Assembly: GCA_015680685.1 (NCBI GenBank)
Contig: MNCI01008086.1
Span: 252,879-316,878, forward strand
DNA: 64,000 nt
Source of the DNA: Gnetum montanum
Lineage: Eukaryota > Streptophyta > Gnetopsida > Gnetales > Gnetaceae
Direction of reading: 5' to 3'
In this document: positions 34,149-47,228 of the stretch, piece by piece
Layout of the letters: each line of letters begins with the position of its first letter
Numbering within the stretch: the stretch's first letter is position 1
The notes under the pieces: model-generated
What the model saw: the letters and a program-made list of their open reading frames with translations, nothing else
The model's database searches: none
What the model was told of the DNA's origin: nothing
Program-made: the position numbers and the translations under genes

Positions 34149-34708
34149 TTTCAAATTCAGTTATAAAGCCATAATTGCATATTATAATAACACCTTCAAA
34201 TAGATCAGATGCCATCCGATGCAACTGGAGCAGAGTTAGCTTAATTCAAACTTCAAAGTGTTCTTGATGGCAGAAAGCCAGCAACCGTGCTAAGTCTCTT
34301 CAGTTGAGAGTATCAAATAGAAAAGTTTGCAGATACTCAAATGGAGGAGTTTTCTGATAAGCTTTTGGGAGGATGGACAATGTTGACTAAAAAATTTGGC
34401 AATATTAGAAATTTCCAATAAACAAACAAAACACTGGAACTGGGAATCGCTGGAGCATCATTAGCAGATTCACTTCATTTCTGATCACATGGCATTTTGG
34501 ACAGGAAAGACACTGACATTGTAGGGGTCTAACACAAAAGCAAAAACTGCATGCTACTTTGAAGGGAAAATGAGGACCGAGAACCCACCTCACACTTTTT
34601 AAGAAAAAATGTCCTTTTGAGCCATAAAATCCACCTCAAATTAACATTACACCAATGTGGGATTCCTTCTTAAACACTACACAGAGAATTTCAAAAGAAA
34701 TATAACAA
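34149..34708. other. Flank between the PAQR fragment and element C
   Basis: AT-rich. A short plus-strand stretch near 34340-34385 reads FSDKLLGGWTMLTK, coding-like but too short to assign. Nothing else recognised. Confidence 0.35.
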
Positions 34709-34713
34709 GCCCA

Positions 34714-35266
34714 TGTTGGGAAAAGGAGGATACAATACCACAAACTAACTTATGTATCATTTTTCCACTTGTGTGTTAGAAGCAGGATATAAACTAATAG
34801 AGTAGACATCGAAAGTAAAGTGCAAAATAATAACACCTAATAACACAAAGACTTGTGTGTTTCACCCTTCCTTAGGCGAACTTCAAAAATCTGTCTCTCT
34901 AGTTAATTACTAGAGGTATACAAAATTGACACACACCCTCAAGAAATATATTCTTGGAATAACAAGGAGAAATCTCACACCCCTTTAGAAAAAATTCCTA
35001 GAAAACCAAGCTCACAAGGCTTATTTGTGTGTCTCTCCCTTTGGCCTCTCTTTCTCACTTTGGCCGTTGGCTTCTCTTCTGCCCATACACCCATTTGCCA
35101 TTTCCCTTGGATTTATAGCCAAGGGAAATTCCTTATGTTGCCTAACTTAGCAACCAACCTACGCATCTAATTTTGGCTGGCTTAGTAGGGAGCCTTCCTT
35201 CCCCTCCTTTTTATTTATTTATATATTAATGTGTTTTGGGCTTCACATTGGAGGGCACACACATTA
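34714..35266 (-). repeat. Element C 3' LTR
   Basis: Starts TGTTGGGAAAAGG and ends ACACACATTA (right copy ends CACACATCA). Matches 52126-52769 along its length but lacks about 90 bp of a tandemly repeated CTAACTTAG...AGCTAATTTTGG segment present in the right copy. Confidence 0.9.
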
Positions 35267-35280
35267 ATCTCCCCCTCCTG
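35267..35280 (-). other. Element C polypurine tract
   Basis: ATCTCCCCCTCCTG on the plus strand, that is a purine run on the element's strand, immediately inside the 3' LTR. Confidence 0.8.
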
Positions 35281-35284
35281 ACTA

Positions 35285-38200
35285 CATGAAAGGCTTAGCC
35301 ATTCCAACAATTTCTCGATAGATCTCAATCTTGTCCTTGGATATGGTTTTTTTCATTATCTTCAAACCATTTTCACTTGTGTGAATCTTCTCTATTTCTA
35401 GTTGCTTGGAATTTAATACATCTCATATCCAATGATACCTCATGTCAATATGCTTTGACCTTGGATGAAAAGAAGCATTTTTATTGAGATGTATAGGGCT
35501 TTGACTATCATAGTATAAGATATACCTATCTTGATTACACTTGAGCTCCTATAGGAATTTCTTCATCCATAGTAATTTATTTCTAGCTTTAGTAGTTGCA
35601 ATGAACTCTGCTTTCATTGTTGAAAGTGTGACACATTTTTGCAACTTTGATTGCCAAGACATAGATCCCCTGTAAAGGTTATCAAATAACCCAAGATGGA
35701 TTTTCTAGAGTCTACATCTCCAGCCATATCAACATAAGAATAGCCCTCTAGTTCAAGCTTTTCCACTTCCAAAACAAAGTGAGAGTTTGGAAGTTCCTCA
35801 AAGGTATCTAAGAATCCATTTAACTATAGCCCAATGCTCTCCTCCTAGATTGAAGAGAAATTTTCTCACAACACCAACTACGTAAGCAATGTTTGGTCTT
35901 GTGCAAATCATAGCATACATCAAACTTGTTACTACTGAAGAATATGGACTCTTGCTCATTTATTCCTTTTCCTTTTCCATGGAAGGGCACTGCTCATTGC
36001 TCAATTTGAAATGATTAGCAAGTAGTGACATTATTGGTTTAGCTTGGTTCATGTGGAACGTCTCCAGCACTTTCTCAATGTATTTCTCTTATAATAGCCA
36101 TACTTTCCTAGAACTTCTATCCCAGTAAATGCTCATACTAAGGATCTACTTAGCTGGATCCAAATCTTTCATAGCAAAGAAAAATTTTTGCTAAGATCCT
36201 TCTTTAAATTGTTGATCTTCTAGACATCCTTGCCAACAATCAACATATCGTCTACATAAAGTAAAAGGATAAGGAGGTTTCCATCTACAAATTTCTTCAT
36301 AAAGACACAATGATCTACAATAGTCTTGTTGTAGTGATGCTCTATCATAAAAGACTATACCATTGTCAAGGTGCTTGCTTTAATCCATACAGACTCTTCT
36401 TTAGTTTGCACACCATGTTTTCTTTTCCTTTGACTTTGAACCTGTTCGATTGCTCCCTATAAATCTCTTCCTCCAAATCACCATGTAGAAAGTTAGTCTT
36501 TACATCAATTTCTCCCTATAGATCTCTAAGGTTAGACTTGCAGCTAAACTCAAAATCTTTCTGATGAATGTCATCTTCACTACTAGTGTGAAGATTTCTT
36601 CAAAGTTAATGCCTTGCTTTTGATTAAAGTCTTTCACAACCAACCTTGCCTTATACCTTATTTCATCTCCATTAGCCTTTAGCTAGTACACCCACCTATT
36701 CTTCAATGCTTTTCTCTCTTTTTCCAATTCCACCAACTCATATGTGTCATTCTTCTTCAATGAATGCATTTTTGATTGCATGGCTTTGATCCACTCCTCA
36801 TATTTATCTATCAGAGCCTCATCATAACTTTTAGGTTCTCCCCCTTCAGTCAACACCACATACTCATTAGGAGGATACTTTTTGGAAGGTTGGGGACTTC
36901 TTGTTAATCTTCTCAATGGTACTTCAACTATATCTTGACTTTGTTGTTGACCATTATCGGTGGAAGCTAGAGTAACTTCTTGTTCATTTCCACCTTGATT
37001 CTGTGATTTAAGTGGAAGGATAGATCGTGATTCACCTTATCATTTTGCTTTGGTTTCTAGATCTCCTTGTTAATATCTCTGATAAATTGATCTTCAAAAA
37101 ATACAATATCTTGGCTTTTGACTATTTTTTTTTTGTAATAGGATCAAATAGTCTATAGCCAAACTCATCATTGCCATATCCCAGAAAGATGCATTTCCTA
37201 GTTTTTCCATCCAACTTGGATCTCTCACCCTTTGGGATATGCACAAATGCTCTGTAACCAAACACTTTTAGATGATCATAGGAGCCATCTTTACTAAACC
37301 ATACTTTCTATGGAATATCTCCATCTAGAGGAACTGAGGAAGAAATATTGATCAAATCAACAACTGTCTTCATTACTTCTTCCTAAAAGGTTTTGGGTAA
37401 CTTTGCAAGTGACAACATGCTCTTGGACTTTTCCACAATAGTCTAGTTCATCCTTTTAGCTAGACCATTCAATTGATGAGTCTTTGGAGGAGTCTTCTAG
37501 TGCTAGATACCATGACTCTTGCAATACTCTAAGAATGCTCCCAAGTATTCACCTCTGTTGTCTATTTTGATACACTTCAATGTCCTACCAGTCTTTCTTT
37601 CTACACTCAGATGGAATTTCTTGAACACATCTACCACCTAGTCTTTCATTATTAAGGTGTATAACCACACCTTTTTGGAGTGATCATCAATAAATATGAC
37701 AAAGTAGTATGGCCCATCAAGTAATCTTGTTGGCATAGGATCACAAATATCAAAATGCACTAAATCTAAAACATGCTTACTTTTGTATGTAAGTGAGCTC
37801 TTAAAGGTGGCTCTATGCTGCTTTCTAGCTAAATAATCTACACAACTCTTCAAATATATTCCTTTCGCATTTAGAAGTATATTCTTCTTGGCTAGGATAT
37901 CTAGCCCCTTTTAGCTAATGTCGCCAAGACTTTTATGCCACAGCTCCATTGTTGTTCTTCCTTTGCCACATTGATGGTATCTTTGATGACATGTGCTTGC
38001 ATCATGTACAAAGAATGTTGCTTCTTTTCTCTAGCTACCATTAAGGAATCCTTGGAGAGTTTCCAATGTCCTTCTTTGAAGTTGTTCTCATAGCCATCAT
38101 TATTTAGTTTCATCACAAATATCAAGTTTAGTCTAATATCTAGAACAAGTTTGACATTTCTTAGAATTAGTCTACAACTAGTATCTATCCTCAAGTAAAA

Positions 38201-38430
38201 ATCTCATGTCTCAACTACTTTGCTTGAAAAATCATTTCCCATCTTTACTTCATCATATGCTCTTTGAGTGTAGGATGAAAAGAAGTCTATTTTGGATGTC
38301 ACATGAATATAAGTACCACTATCAATTACCGAATCTATTTCCTAGGTTGCCAAATTGATAGTATCAGCATCACTCATGTCTCTAAGGATGTAAGCCTCTT
38401 GATTAACAACTGAAGCCTAATCTCCACCAT
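35285..38430 (-). pseudogene. Element C pol (protease-integrase-RT-RNase H), degraded
   Basis: On the minus strand an integrase block reads HFDICDPMPT and FVIFIDDHSKKVWLY (37853-37638). A block at 36916-36683 reads SYDEALIDKYEEWIKAMQSK then LKKNDTYELVEL, which is the start of a copia reverse transcriptase of the TNT1-like type. RT and RNase H remains continue to about 35290. Stops and shifts are frequent. Lineage beyond copia is my impression only. Confidence 0.85.
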
Positions 38431-38439
38431 TCTCATTTG

Positions 38440-39237
38440 GTTGCCGCTATTGCTACTACTCTCACTTCAACTTTCTGTAATTCTTCTTCATGTACCCCTT
38501 CTTGCCATAGTGATAACACTCAATTTCCATTTTAGATTTGAACTTACTTCTAGAATTTCCACACTTTTGTGGATCTTTGTTCTAGCTTCTTTCCTAATTT
38601 TCTATAACCAGTGCCTCAAAATTGGAACTTGTGGAGCTTGTCGTCTTTCTCATAATTTTTTCATTTAGGAGATTACTCTTGATCTGGCTAAACAATACAA
38701 CTCCATTTGGGGCTGAGTTTGTTATTGACATTTTGAGTGTCTCCCAACTTTGTGGCAAGGAACCAAGAATTATCAGACCTTGTAATTCTTCATTGAAGTT
38801 GATCTTCAAATTTGAAAGTTGATTCATAATTCCCTACATCTCATTGGGGTGGTTAGATATGGGAGTACCTTCTTTGTACTTGGCGTTCATCAATTTTGTT
38901 ATCAAGTACATTTTATTTCCTCCCATCTTTTCACATACATATTCTCTAACTTATCCCACAGACTTTTGGCAATTTTTTCTATGGAGACAAGATGATAAAC
39001 ATTATCATCCATCTAATGGAAAATATACCCTACAACTTGCCTATCTAACATTTGTCACTCCTCATCATCCATTGCTGTTGGCTTTTTACCAATGATAGGA
39101 GCATAACACCTTTTATAGTATATAAGGTTTTCCATTTTCCCTTTCCATAATTAATAATTTTTAGGATTCAAATAAACCATTCTACCAATATTTATATCCA
39201 TGCTACCAACTCCACTACTATTGCTAGTGTTTTCCAT
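38440..39237 (-). pseudogene. Element C gag, degraded
   Basis: Minus-strand ATG at 39237 opens MENTSNSSGVG. Downstream phrases are LWDKLENMY, LGSLPQSWETLKMSI (about 38780-38735) and a decayed zinc knuckle CYHYGKKGYMKKNYRKLK near 38525-38470, where His and Cys positions are partly changed. These are copia gag hallmarks. Stops break the frame. Confidence 0.8.
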
Positions 39238-39326
39238 AACAACACATACAAATATTCACAAAATTTGAAGCAAATTCCATAGGCTATAGTGTCAAGATTC
39301 TACAACACTATTTTGCTATTTGTGAT

Positions 39327-40289
39327 TGATGAAGCATTAGTTGGTTGAGTTAATGTAGCCTCTTTGACATAGCTACTTCGACACAGTCGCTTCAAGGAAA
39401 CTACTTTGAGGTAACTGCTTCTACGTAGTTGCCTCAACGTGACCGCATTGATGTGGCCCATTCAACATAAAGGATGCATTGATGAGGCCCTGTTGACACA
39501 TGTAATGATGTGTTGATGAGGCCCCATCAATGTAGTGTCTATTTTTACCTATAAATACACATGCTCCTACCATGTATTGGAATTCTTTGATCAATAGAGC
39601 AGCCAAACTCTTGTAGTTTTATTCTGTAGTCTTAGAGAATAGTTAATGAGTGCTTGCACTATGGATCTTAGTTAGTTGTATGGTATCTTATTCAAATGGC
39701 AATGTACTTGGACACATTTCATGAACAACAATAAGATCAAGATTGATTCTTATTCATTGCAACACTTTGACTTAGATTAAATTTACTTTTCATGCAATTT
39801 TTGTTTCATGTACTTAGTTAATATTTACATTTCCATGCATGTTAATAAATTGGTGAAATGAGTGTGACCATTTTCAAGTGTAAACATGTATTCACTTGGT
39901 AGTCTTGGTTTTCCTAATAGCAAAGTGCTTGGTAATCCTAATAGTGGATACATGGGTTCAGGATGTGTATGGCAAGCTAGGCATGGATATTCATCACTTG
40001 TAGGCTAGTTTAGACTTTAATTTCTATTGCTAGTTAGTTAAATAATTGATTTCTTTATTATCATTAGGAGTAGCATAAGGTTGAAACAACATCAAGAATC
40101 ATATGCTTCACTTTGGACGAAGTCATACATGACAAAGCTATTACTAGTCTAGGTGGGAAGATAGCAAACTATGATCAAGGCATAACGATCTAAATTCCAC
40201 AACTAGTCCCATCCACATAATTTGATCGATCATGTGTGAATGCTTATGATTCATATGTTTGGACATAGTGGGTACCTCATTGCTCATCA
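39327..40289 (+). repeat. Element A 5' LTR (963 bp)
   Basis: U3 has repeated GATGAGGCCC/TTGATG blocks (39430-39540). TATA-like CTATAAATACAC at about 39549. The family core appears as CTTGGTAATCCTAATAGTGG near 39930. Ends CTCATCA. Confidence 0.92.
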
Positions 40290-40290
40290 T

Positions 40291-40308
40291 TGGTGCCATT
40301 TCTAGGGA
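40291..40308 (+). other. Element A primer binding site (decayed tRNA-Asp type)
   Basis: TGGTGCCATTTCTAGGGA, 13 of 18 matches to the tRNA-Asp complement, one base after the LTR. Confidence 0.75.
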
Positions 40309-40414
40309 TGGTACTAGTTATCTAGATTAGTTATATCATACACGATCACTGTAAATGCATTAACAATTTATCTTTCAAAAAATATTAAGTCACACACATC
40401 ATTAACTAAAAAAA

Positions 40415-42905
40415 ATGTCTTTTTCACAAGGAAGAGATAATGCATTGTATGGAGAGAACATTCATTGGAGAAGTAATGAGATATACATTAAAGAAAATTG
40501 GAGTGACCAAACTTATGTAGGGGTTTTATATGTTCATGACCACCTTGTACACTTAAGAACTACATTCACCTAAGGCAAAAAATCCTAGAGGAGATGAAAT
40601 AAGTCCTATACTAGGGAAGGCCTCAAGGCCTAGGACCTCCTAAAAACTTAGAAAAGATAAATTAAGGGACCATGATGAATACTATAGAAGCCATGGCGAC
40701 TCTCCTAGTTCCCCATATTTCTCTTCCTCTTCAATGTTTAGTTTTGATGAAGATGAACATAGGTATAGAGATAGAGCTCTAGTATGGATTGAAATAAAAT
40801 AGAAATTGAAACCAAGGGTAAAATCAAAGACATTAAATTGAGCATAGAAAAAATCATCACAATCAGACAAATAGAAATAGAAATTTTCACCACGACATGT
40901 CTGATGATGGTGAAACCTTGTTAGCCACTAAGAGCATGATGCAGATCACAGAGGCAATGCATTGCAAGGAAAGTTGCATCAAAAGGCTTGATATGAATAA
41001 CATTTCTAAATTTGTGAGAGGCTATGATTCTAATCCATAACATCATTTGGAAGCCTTCCATGATGCTTGCATCATACAAAACATTGAAAGTGGTTGGCAA
41101 AAGCTTAATCTCTTTCCTAGGACATTAATAGACAAAGCCAAAGTGTAGTATAGATCATTGAATCCAAATTCAATCCATCGGTGGTCCACAATGCTGGAGC
41201 TCTTCAACAAGAAATACTAAACCTATGCAAGGGTATCCAACCTAAGGAAACACATCCAAGGATGGAAATAAGAACAACATGAACCCTTGGATATGCCCCT
41301 AGATAGATACTATTCTTTACTAAATAGGTGCCCAGGCCATGGTTTCTCTCAAGAAGAGCATCTTTTCCACATCATAGATGGGCTTCATAGTCAAGTGAAA
41401 GAGACCCTTGGGATGTATGCTCAAGGTCAATTATATGAACTAGGAACACATCAGATCCAAAAGCTAATCAAGCATGTGGCAAAAAAAGAAGGAGAGCTAT
41501 GTAAATGAGAGAATGTTGAAAAATATCATTGGGACCTAACTCTTCAAAAGAAGAGGGTCCATATTTATGATGAGGAAAAAGAGGTAGCTCTTAATGAGGT
41601 GATTTTACAACAAACCTTGCCAATAAAAAATTCTATCGATGAGCTTGAAGAAAAGCTAGATAAGATGTTAGAATGAATAAATGAGAAAGTTACAACTTTT
41701 GTAGAAATCGTAGAGGGGAGAGTAATGCAAAAAAAATCAAGTGACCACAACAAAAGGAGGAAAAGGAACCAAGGAATAGGTAAGAACACTGATCAGTAGA
41801 AAGGGGAAATAGTTGTAGAAGAAGAGGCTATAGACTCAATTGTTGAAGAAGAAGATGGATGTGACATCTACATATATGACCATTTGAAGGGCTATTGCCT
41901 AGTCATGTTACATCTGCATGAGTATTGGGCTTTTGTATTAAATCCCAAGTTCATACAAAAGTAAATGCTTAGGAAATTAACTTTCTCACAAGGTAATTAT
42001 AGACAGTTCTACAACCAACTGTACCATCCTAGTGGAACTTCTTATCAACCTCAACACTATCATCCAATGCAATGGTAAAACCCATAGTCATGGGGAAGGC
42101 CATCATCAAACCAATACTACCCTTACTACTAATCAAACCTATACAGACAGATATTATGTTCAACAACTTGTTTTACCAACTAGTTCCACTTCCTCTACCT
42201 TGAATCACTACTCCTACTCTCCTGAATATCATCAACTTGCAACATCTTATGTGAGATCACCACCTCACACCTGTCACTCTCCATCATATCCTCAATATTT
42301 TCATACTCACCTCCACCATATGTCACCTCAAATAACACAGGAAGGTTCAACACCACAACATCAATGAAAGAATGCCACTTGTGCTGTGAACATACATAGA
42401 AATGATAATGCCAATAGATCTCCACCACAATCTTAGAAATTCCCTTTCTTTAGGATGGTTCCCACGCATAGGTAGAACACTTGTGAACCTACTAAATGAT
42501 CCAAACCACACAATGCCAATCAAGTGCAACGCCCTTCCTCTCAAAACCAATGTCCTCCAATCCTACTGAAACTCCAACATCCATCGTTCCTCCAACACCT
42601 AACAAAAGCAATGAATCTAGCACTATAGAGAGATAGAAGAATCCATGCATAACTGATCATGATTAAAGGTGCAATTGTGGGCTGGAAGTTCAAAATATTA
42701 ACACAATACCTATATCGACCCACCACAAAGTTTAGGAGCAAGTGTGTGAGAAAAAATTAGTCTATGTAGTAGCCACTAAACTAGAAGACACCTAGTGGCT
42801 TGAAAATGAGAATCTAAAATTGTTTCAAAGGTGCATGGAAGAAACTAATTTGATTATTAGTTCTAGAATTAAGAAAATGAACCAAACAAAGGACTTAGAC
42901 ACAAA
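40415..42905 (+). pseudogene. Element A gag, degraded
   Basis: ATG at 40415 opens MSFSQGRD. Capsid core around 41000-41500 reads MNNISKFVRGYDSN, KLNLFPRTLIDKA, MLELFNKKY and GMYAQGQLYELG, aligned with element G gag at 13430-13900. The tail is proline, tyrosine and histidine rich as in G, and carries stops. After about 42720 the sequence matches the short region before the reverse transcriptase in G (VVATKLEDT.WL), then stops abruptly at the GC-rich patch. Confidence 0.85.
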
Positions 42906-42912
42906 TATCTTA

Positions 42913-42961
42913 CTGTTGGCGACCGTTTGGGACGCGACCGCCAACGAGTGTCCTCGAACAN
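42913..42961. other. GC-rich, CpG-rich patch ending in an undetermined base
   Basis: About 48 bases with many CG dinucleotides, unlike the AT-rich surroundings. GTTGGCG and CGCCAAC at its ends can pair as a hairpin. It sits at the breakpoint where element A loses pol, and a single N is at 42961. It may be a breakpoint filler or an assembly artefact. Confidence 0.6.
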
Positions 42962-43159
42962 AAGAAAACACATCTAGACACCTAAAAATGGAAATACCTT
43001 CAAGTCCAAATGATTATATGTCTTCGAATGATCCATACGAGACTATCACCAATGTTAGATGTGTTACCACATAATTAATTAAATCAATAATAGTGATAGA
43101 TGGAAAAATAGTGGTGTATAGCCAAGGGATTATGCAGTCCATTTCCTGAATGTGTGGCC

Positions 43160-45363
43160 ATAAGATTAGTCATGGGGGAGATGCTCCATCCTGGTTCAAG
43201 AACTAATAAGTTTTTTTCACCTTTTTTATTTTTACAATTTCTTATTATTTTCCGATTTCTTTCAAAATTTTTTGATCCTTCATATGTTTTCCATTTTTAA
43301 ATATTTTTCTTTTCTTTATATTTTTCTATTTTCTTAAATCATTCTCTTTATGTTTAATGAATGTATTTTATGTTTTTGTTAATAATATTGCCAAGTCATG
43401 ATGTAGAGTCAATGCTATGTGTTGGGTTTTTGTGCTATGTTATCATGATGATTGGGTAAGTAATTTTGTAAAGTAGTGAGACCACCTTATCCATCCCTTC
43501 AATTCTATGAATAAAATGTCTTTTTCATAGAAACAATTTGGTTATTCTTTCATGAAACTAAAATTAATCAATGATCATTGTACCTTGAAGAAAGAGGGAA
43601 CAACCAAGTGGGAATGGTAAGGGTGTGAGCTCAAGGGGACTTGTTGGGTTTTCTTCTTATCTTCCTTTGTGTGGTTTATGATTCCTCAAGGAATGTATCA
43701 TCACTCCTTCATCAATTAATAAATAGGAAGCTATGTCTTTGCATGGTGTGGTTTCCATTTAAAATCCAAAAAAATAAGCAAAAGAAAAAAGAAAAAAAAA
43801 GGAAAAAAAGAAAGAAAACAACAACAATAACAACAACAACAACAACAACAAAAATGAACCAAAAAAAAAGGAAGAAAAAAAAATTAATAATAGAAATTCA
43901 AAATTCACCCCTTAGATATAATAATGGGCTATAAGCACTGGTTATGGGGTTGGAAAGACATGTTACTTGTGCTTGAAGTGCCCCTCTTTTCTTCTCTTTT
44001 TGGAGTGATGATTATTCTTTGAGGTGGTTGTGGACTCATGGTGGTTGGTAGGAAGACGCACATCAATGTGAGGTTACTATTCATGGTATGGACTTGGTCT
44101 AAACTTGGATGGATAGGTATCCTGATCATTTTAATCACCTTTATCATAAGAACCTATTGTACACATGGTTAAGTACCTTACATCTCAATCTTTGTAATCC
44201 CTTCTCATCCCATTATTCACCTCATTACTATATGTGATTATGAGCCTTTTGGTCTTGTGTAGTATAGTGTAACATCCCAATCATGGTAGTTGTGTGTTTT
44301 TTGGAATAAAGGCATGATCTACATTTAACTTCTTGGGTGTCCATGGACATCTATAAAAGTGGTTATGCAAGGGCATTATGGTAGGAGCTTGCTTTGGGGG
44401 AAGATCCACTTGCATAACTTTTGTTGATCATGGCTTTGAACTAACCTTCACATCTTCTAGAACATCAGTGATGGTTTCTCTAAATTTATGCATAATTTTT
44501 AGACTACTAATTCATTTCATTAATTTTTCCTGCTTTTCTATTTCCATATCCATTAATGTTTCTTGGCCATCTTTTGAATCAGACCTTTGGTTTTAATTAC
44601 TCAAAAACTTGTGTGCTTTTGGAGTTATGCTTATTAGTCATGAGGGCAGGGATGTCTACTTTGAAATTTTTCTAACATCCTAATTTTGAACATCATGGTA
44701 ACTAATGGTAATTGATTAGAATAATGTGAACAACTTGATGATTTTAGTTACCTCATAGCCTTGGGCATAGTATGTTGTCATTACATTATGCTTAAACAAA
44801 AAGTAAGGGATCCGAAAAGGCTTAATTATTAAGGAATATTTACCAAAACTAATTTTGATCATTTGGTGACTACAGGTGATGCTAAAATAAATGCCTAAGG
44901 AAGAAGATCTTTTGCTAGGAATGAAAATGAAGCTAAGAGGGGGACAATGGAGGATATGCCCATGGACAAATTGTAGTACATATAAGATAGCAGCTTAAGC
45001 ATTACATGTTTGTTAGACCCATGGGATGATGAGAAGAAATTTTAGTTCATTTTTGAAGAATGTTTCACATAACTAGAGAAGAATCGACATAATAATTAAG
45101 GTTGGAAGTTTGCCACTACTAATGGCAACAAGAAGAATCATCTTCAACGAATTTTTGAAGACCTTTGCAAATTTTGTAATCTTCAATGTCTATCCAATAT
45201 TTTTGTCATTTTGTCATTTTGTAATGCATCCACTTGAATAAAATTTTTGTAATGTGGTACAAAAAGTTAGTTAGTGGTTAGTATTAGTCAATAATCTAAT
45301 CATTTCCAATTTTTTGTAAAGAAAGCTTGGTCCTATCTTGTTAACTCTAGGACAAGTTTTTAT
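43160..45363 (+). other. Element A 3' noncoding region
   Basis: Begins with GTCATGGGGGAGATG, the same start as the element G 3' region at about 19592. No open frame of interest; frames through the A-rich part at 43770-43890 are simple sequence. Confidence 0.7.
43768..43890. repeat. A-rich and (CAA)n simple repeat
   Basis: AAAAAGAAAA-type runs flanking AACAACAACAACAACAACA. Low-complexity growth inside element A. Confidence 0.9.
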
Positions 45364-45378
45364 TCAGTTGTGGGGGTA
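45364..45378 (+). other. Element A polypurine tract
   Basis: TCAGTTGTGGGGGTA directly before TGATGAAGCATC. Confidence 0.85.
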
Positions 45379-46151
45379 TGATGAAGCATCAGTTGGTTGC
45401 ATCGATGTAGCCTATTTAACATAGCTACTTTGAGGTAGTTGTTTCTATGTATCTATCTCAATGTGACCTTGTTGACATGGCCCTGTGACATAAATGATGC
45501 ATTGAAGAGGCCCTATTGATGCATGCAATGATGCATTGACAAGGCCCTATTGACGCATGCAATGATGCGTTGATGAGGCCCCATTGATGCAGTGTTTATT
45601 TTTGCCTATAAATACACATGCTCTTGCCATGTATTAGCATTTTTTGGTTAATAGAGTAGACAAACTCTTGCAGTTTTATTCTGTAGTCTTAGAGAATAGT
45701 CAGTGAGTGCCCATAGTGTGGATCTAAGTTAGTTGTACGACATCTTATTCGAGTGGCAATGTACCTGGACACATTCCATGAACGATAATAAGATCAAGAT
45801 TGATTCTTATTCATTGTAGCACTTTGACTTAAATTAAATTTACTTTCTATGCAATTTACATTTCATGTACTTAGTTAGTATTTATGTTTCCATGCATGTT
45901 AATGAATTGGTGATATGAGCATGACTAGTTTTAAGTGTAAACATGTATTCACTTGGTAATCTTAGTAGTGGATATGTGGGTTCAGGACGTGTACGGCAAG
46001 GTAGGCATAGATACTCATTGCCTGTAGGCTAGTTTAGATTTTACTTTCCATTGCTAATTAGTTAAATAATTGATTTCTTTATTGTCATTAAGAGTAGCCT
46101 AAGGCCGAAACAAAATCAAGAACAATATGCCTCAATTTAGACAAAACCATA
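45379..46151 (+). repeat. Element A 3' LTR, left piece
   Basis: Aligns with the 5' LTR up to AAACCATA, where element B begins. TATA-like CTATAAATACAC at about 45606. The right piece is 51932-52094. Confidence 0.92.
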
Positions 46152-47072
46152 TGATGAGTCGTATTTAGTTGGCTGCACCGATGAGGCCTTGTTGATGCAG
46201 CCTCATCGATGAGGCCTTGTTGATGCATCTTGCCATGTGTTAATGAGGCCCCATCGATGCAGTGTTGAAAATCAATTATAAATATGCATGTGTAGCCACA
46301 TTTATGGTAATTAGAGATTTTAGTTGTAGTGGAGCTCTTGCAGTTTTTCCATTTGAGAGTTAGAATTTTTCCTTGAGTATCTACAATAGGAGTTATTGAG
46401 GGTATAGATCTTTATTTGAGCATTGTTGTACCTAAGCATGATAGTGTGTGTGGCAATAAAGATGAGCTTTCTGATAAACCTTGTAGCACTTTGGATAGAT
46501 TAGCTATTTTATTTATGTAGTTACTATTTCCAATTATTTATTAAATGCTTTCAATTACCTATTAAATATTTTTCAGTTATTACATTAATGAGGCAATTAA
46601 GCAAGATAGATTACACACATAAGTACAACCACTTCGAGCATAACACGTATTTGTTGGGTAATCCCAGCAGCATTATTGCTTGGTTTGCCCAGTAGCATAG
46701 CACTTGGTTACCTAGTAGTGGATACGTGGATTCAGGACATGTATGGAAAGTGGGATTGGATGCTTATGTTAGGAATAGTTAAATGCTAGTTAATTAGTTA
46801 GTTTAGTTTAGTTAATTAATTCCTTTTATCCACATTTTGAGCACCAAACTATAAAACAAAAAATGATAAAATTCGGATGCCTCAGTTACACTTAACCATA
46901 CTAATGAATGTCACAAGTGTAATTGGAAAGACAACAATTGACCTTAAGGCTAGATTTACTTCCTAAAGGACTAGTGCACCAAAAACGATAAAGTCCATGG
47001 AATTCGACTGAATTGAACATGAATGCTTTGTGATTCATATGGTTGGGTGTAGGGGTACCTTGCTAGTCATCA
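46152..47072 (+). repeat. Element B 5' LTR (921 bp)
   Basis: U3 has GATGAGGCCTTGTTGATGC repeats (46185-46260). TATA-like ATTATAAATATGC at about 46274. Family core TGGGTAATCCCAGCAG near 46658. Ends GTCATCA. Confidence 0.92.
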
Positions 47073-47073
47073 T

Positions 47074-47091
47074 TGGTGTCATTGCTAGAGA
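47074..47091 (+). other. Element B primer binding site (decayed tRNA-Asp type)
   Basis: TGGTGTCATTGCTAGAGA, 12 of 18 matches to the tRNA-Asp complement, in the same position as in A and G. Confidence 0.65.
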
Positions 47092-47228
47092 CTTTGTTTG
47101 TGGAATGTATGCTATTTAGGTCTAAGTGAATACCATTAATATCATTGTATGAACCTGAAGGTCAACATCATTCCCACTATACATAGAATTATAAAAGCAC
47201 ACTGATAATTTTATTTTTGTTTTGCAAA

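Noticed and set aside
43641-43934. Lysine- and threonine-rich open frame of 97 codons
   Set aside because: It is made by the A-rich and CAA simple repeats in the 3' noncoding region of element A.
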